A DNA stretch of 48,786 nucleotides from Lingula anatina (Eukaryota; Brachiopoda; Lingulata; Lingulida; Lingulidae): positions 146,061 to 194,846 of the forward strand of contig NW_019775812.1 in the NCBI RefSeq assembly GCF_001039355.2. The letters run 5' to 3'. Numbering within the stretch: the first letter of the stretch is position 1; every line of letters starts with the position of its first letter. The translations under genes and the position numbers were made by a program. Below are positions 45,491 through 48,786 of this stretch, one piece after another. Below the pieces are notes generated by a model that saw only the letters and a list, made by a program, of their open reading frames with translations, was not told the DNA's origin and did not search any database.

Positions 45491-47375
45491 TAAGGCTGTT
45501 GTCGTTTAAAGGACTATGAGACTGACCCATAGGTGGCAGTAGTTAGCAGTAGCAGACTCACAGAGACAAGAAAGGCCAGATGCAAGGATACAGTATTTCC
45601 AGTTCCAAGAACACAGCCACACTTAATACACAGTACTGAAGGAAGTGACACAGCATTGAAGAACAAATCATTCAAAAATATTTTGTTAAGTAGATCTGAT
45701 AGAAAACATCTTGATTGAAAGTTGTACATTCCACTCACCCATTGCCAGTATGTTGTGTCCCAGATAAAGCTTGTGTTGAGTGTGGCAGTATATATTTTTA
45801 CATTGGTTCAACTGCAATTTGCTCTGCAGAAAAAGTAGTCCATCCCTGTGGCGTGCAATGTTTTGATATGAAGTGCAATTAACATGACCGGTTAGAGTCG
45901 CTGCCTCTTGGTAGAGTGTTACAAGATATTTGAGTTGAAAAATGTACAGGAAAGAAATTGTAAGAGATTATTTGACAAGTTAAGTTTCATCATAGTATGT
46001 GGTCTTAGCAGGGATATTTTGTCACAATAATGCAATACTCCTTATGCTGCAGTTTGAACACCAAATCAGTTTGCTCTTGAACTGTCTTCCATATTGTCGC
46101 ATGAATTCTGGGTAAACTAAAACTTCACTCAAAAATGAAAGGTATCAAAGACAGGCTTTAAAGCCTGTAGGTTGTGACAAGAGAAAGAAGTCGATTTGCT
46201 GACTGCCAATGACTGACACCTACAATTAGTATTTTATGTTTTGTCATTTTTGTTGATTTTTTTTTTTATATTTTTTCTGCTATTCTGAATTGCAGTAGAA
46301 ACCGTGAAATAATGGAATTTACTTTTGTATAATTTTATCTGCATTTTGCCATCTTTGCATGTTTGTATGTGTTTTTTTGTCCATGGTTGTGCTTCATGAT
46401 TCAACTTTCATTGACATCAGTTGTTTGGGTTCAGAGGAATAAGTGTGCACACCAGTGATTCATGAATTCTTTGCTCTCGACTACAGCTGATGAAGCCATT
46501 TTAATTTTTCACCTGTGAAACCATTTACAAGTGCAAAACCATCATGTATTTGGTGAATTATAGACTGCTTATTGGTCTAAATATTTCAGCAATATGTGTC
46601 TTATCTTGTAATTTTTCTTATTTATTTAAACACCTTTTATGAGAGAAAAGAAGTGCACACATATTCCTCTAAATCTCTTTCAAAACCTGTAGTTGCTTTG
46701 TTTGCCAAATAAGGATTAAAAAAAAAGATAAAAAAGAAAAATCTGTATTGTTATGAAAATTGAGTATGTAACTCATATTCCCAATATATCATGCAAATGC
46801 ACTTTTGCCTTATCTGCTCTTAAGTAAAATTTATTTTGATACAACACGGTCACTGTGTTTTCTTGAGACTGGGTTATATACCACTTCTTTTATCTCCATG
46901 GATTGAATAGACCCGTCCACAGACTGTCTTTAAGACGGGTATTTCCATTCTGAAGAAGAAATTAGGGCAGGTAGAAATGTCAGTGACACATACACTAAGT
47001 GTAATGATGACCACGAATGCCTATTTATTAGACTCGATATTAGTAATGTTGGTTAAAAAAATGCAGCAAGATATATCTATATATTTTATAAATGTGTTGG
47101 ACATTGTTTGACATGATAAATGATCTTTTCACTTTACTATTAGCACTCTTCTGCTGGTAAATTTTTTAGAAAAAATTTGGACACTGAAGATCGGGGGGTT
47201 GTATCAAAATACCAGTTGCATTTAATCTGTGCAAAACCGCTGACCATCCTAACCCACCACTGAACACTTTAGAGAGGGTTGTGAGACTTAAAAGAGATAT
47301 ATATATATATATATATTTACAAATATAAAGGAAGGTAAACACATATGGCTATGCTGTCACACCCTTAAGCAACAG

Positions 47376-47415
<40 letters not shown>

Positions 47416-48658
47416 TTAACCACAAGCTCACTCTGTGCTTCTCGCTCTATTCATCTTTATAGAGATGTATTGTAGGCATAAAATAAGAACCCGACCAAAA
47501 TGTAAAAGAGAGATTATTTTTGTAGGCATGGGAAGTATTTCCAAGTTTAAAATAAATCAGTTGAACTCTTGGAACTGTGGAACTTTAATGTACTGCCTTG
47601 TTATAGAACCATTAAAATTTTACCATAAAATAATTGTGTGAATTAAACTTGTTACAAAGTTTAACTGCTTATAGACTGATTTTGAAAACAAGTACAAGAT
47701 TACTTTAATCTTTTGAGTTTTGGTTAGAGGACTCGGAAAGATATGGACAATTTGCTGATAATGGAAGAGCAGTAAGATTTGTGTACAAGTATTTGAGGGT
47801 TCTAAAGGTCTGAGATATTATCATGCTTGTTGCTCAAATGTGTACATGGGATGCATGAGACAGTATTATTAAGAGATTGAAGATTGGTTGTATATTGTCC
47901 ATAAACCATCTCTTTAGAGAACTGAAACTTAAAAAGGAATGTTGGTCACAAATGAGAGGTTGATTTTACATGATGCACAGAAGACCTCTGCAGGCAAAAA
48001 TTACAGGTATGGTCAGTACAGATTTTTTTTCTTTGGACACGGCATCAGAGATTGCAGTAACTCTTAGAAATATTGGCTTTTCAGACAAAATGCTGTATGT
48101 AGTTACTTCACGTGACTTGCCTAGTCTTGAAGCCTATTTCCCTAGAACAAATTTGTGATTCTGTTTGTACCAGGAACACAACAAATATTGAACCAGAGAG
48201 GTCATTTGTAAAAGAGAAATGCACTACTCGTACTTCATGCAGTTAACAAAATTTTTGCCAACTGGTAGCATGTAAATTGACAGACATAATTTGCCTTTTA
48301 TAGTAGAAACCACATAATCTGTTAATAATACATGTGATGTTTTTCAGCTACTATCCTTCTTGGTTTTTATAGCATGTTCTTTTGATTTTATTTGCGCCTA
48401 AGTTGTGCATTCGCTACACAGTGACACCCTACACACTGCCATTTTAAAGAATTGTTAATTATCTCGTACTTCGCTTTTCTGCTGAGATTGATTTCTTGTG
48501 AACCAACACCAATGTTGTATGTGAATGGGAACAGAATGTTCATCAGTAAAAGGTAGTGTACGCAAGTGTCTTGAGTTGATTTTTTCCAAGCAAATTGTTT
48601 AACACTTTGATAAAGAGAACATTTTGACTGATTTGTATTTAACATGGAGGACTTCTAG

Positions 48659-48660
<2 letters not shown>
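45491..48660 (+). other. AFF 3' UTR and downstream flank
   Basis: No further gene is seen. AT-rich sequence with T-rich stretches typical of a long 3' UTR. Contains an (AT)n run (about 47299-47318), a (TTTA)n microsatellite (about 47380-47417) and a candidate polyadenylation signal AATAAA at 47551-47556; which signal is used cannot be told from sequence. Frames of 60-85 codons are unremarkable. Confidence 0.55.
47380..47417. repeat. (TTTA)n microsatellite
   Basis: About nine tandem TTTA units in the AFF 3' flank. Confidence 0.95.
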
Positions 48661-48703
<43 letters not shown>

Positions 48704-48786
48704 GGGTTTTTTGGGGTTTTTAGGGGGGGGGGGGGGGGGGGGTTTTTTAAATTACTTTATAAAACTAAAAACGGGGGGGGGGTTTT
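48661..48786. repeat. Low-complexity terminus: poly(T) and poly(G) blocks
   Basis: About 41 T residues, then alternating GGGG and TTTT blocks, a run of about 20 G, a short AT-rich piece and a final G run. It looks like homopolymer-confused sequence at an assembly edge rather than functional DNA. Confidence 0.8.

Noticed and set aside
1-48786. CRISPR arrays, tRNA or rRNA genes, bacterial operons
   Set aside because: No spaced direct repeats, tRNA box pairs or ribosomal sequence were seen; gene structure is eukaryotic throughout.

Overview
This is animal nuclear DNA: AT-rich (by eye about 35-38% GC), full of microsatellites, homopolymers and short non-autonomous transposons, with intron-split genes. 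Three protein-coding genes could be rebuilt exon by exon, each with consistent reading frame across GT-AG junctions: YAE1 (+ strand, 19496-22090, complete), TMEM198 (- strand, 28334-31377, complete) and a member of the AF4/FMR2 (AFF, lilliputian) family (+ strand, 36063-45490, 3' part of the gene with its N-terminal exons missing). The gene set says metazoan; compact introns, repeat style and a single AFF gene resembling both AFF1/4 and AFF2/3 suggest a marine invertebrate, perhaps a mollusc, but the sequence alone does not prove a phylum.

Layout. 1-19270: no gene I can support; a repeat-rich stretch with several terminal-inverted-repeat (TIR) elements, a nested pair of transposons at 10205-11667, and a strong local excess of the palindrome TACTAGTA. 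A few weak minus-strand exon-like segments are noted. 19100-19495: probable bidirectional promoter. 19496-22436: YAE1 and its 3' end. 22437-28333: intergenic DNA and TMEM198 3' flank, with a 214-bp MITE and a 1.3-kb TIR element. 28334-31700: TMEM198. 31700-36062: TMEM198 5' flank, an assembly gap bounded by poly(G), and upstream AFF intron. 36063-45490: twelve AFF exons. 45491-48786: AFF 3' UTR/flank ending in low-complexity sequence.

Roles. YAE1 is an adaptor for Fe-S cluster delivery to ABCE1; TMEM198 is a seven-pass membrane protein linked to Wnt/LRP6 signalling; AFF proteins are nuclear scaffolds of transcription elongation complexes. They share no pathway; YAE1 and TMEM198 are convergent, TMEM198 and AFF divergent.

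The most unusual signal is inside AFF: an inverted, nearly full copy of exon 8 with its splice acceptor lies 0.9 kb downstream in intron 10. Six of the seven substitutions between the arms still pair as G-U in RNA, so the pre-mRNA can fold exon 8 into a long duplex that loops out exons 9 and 10. This is a plausible RNA-editing or splicing-control structure.
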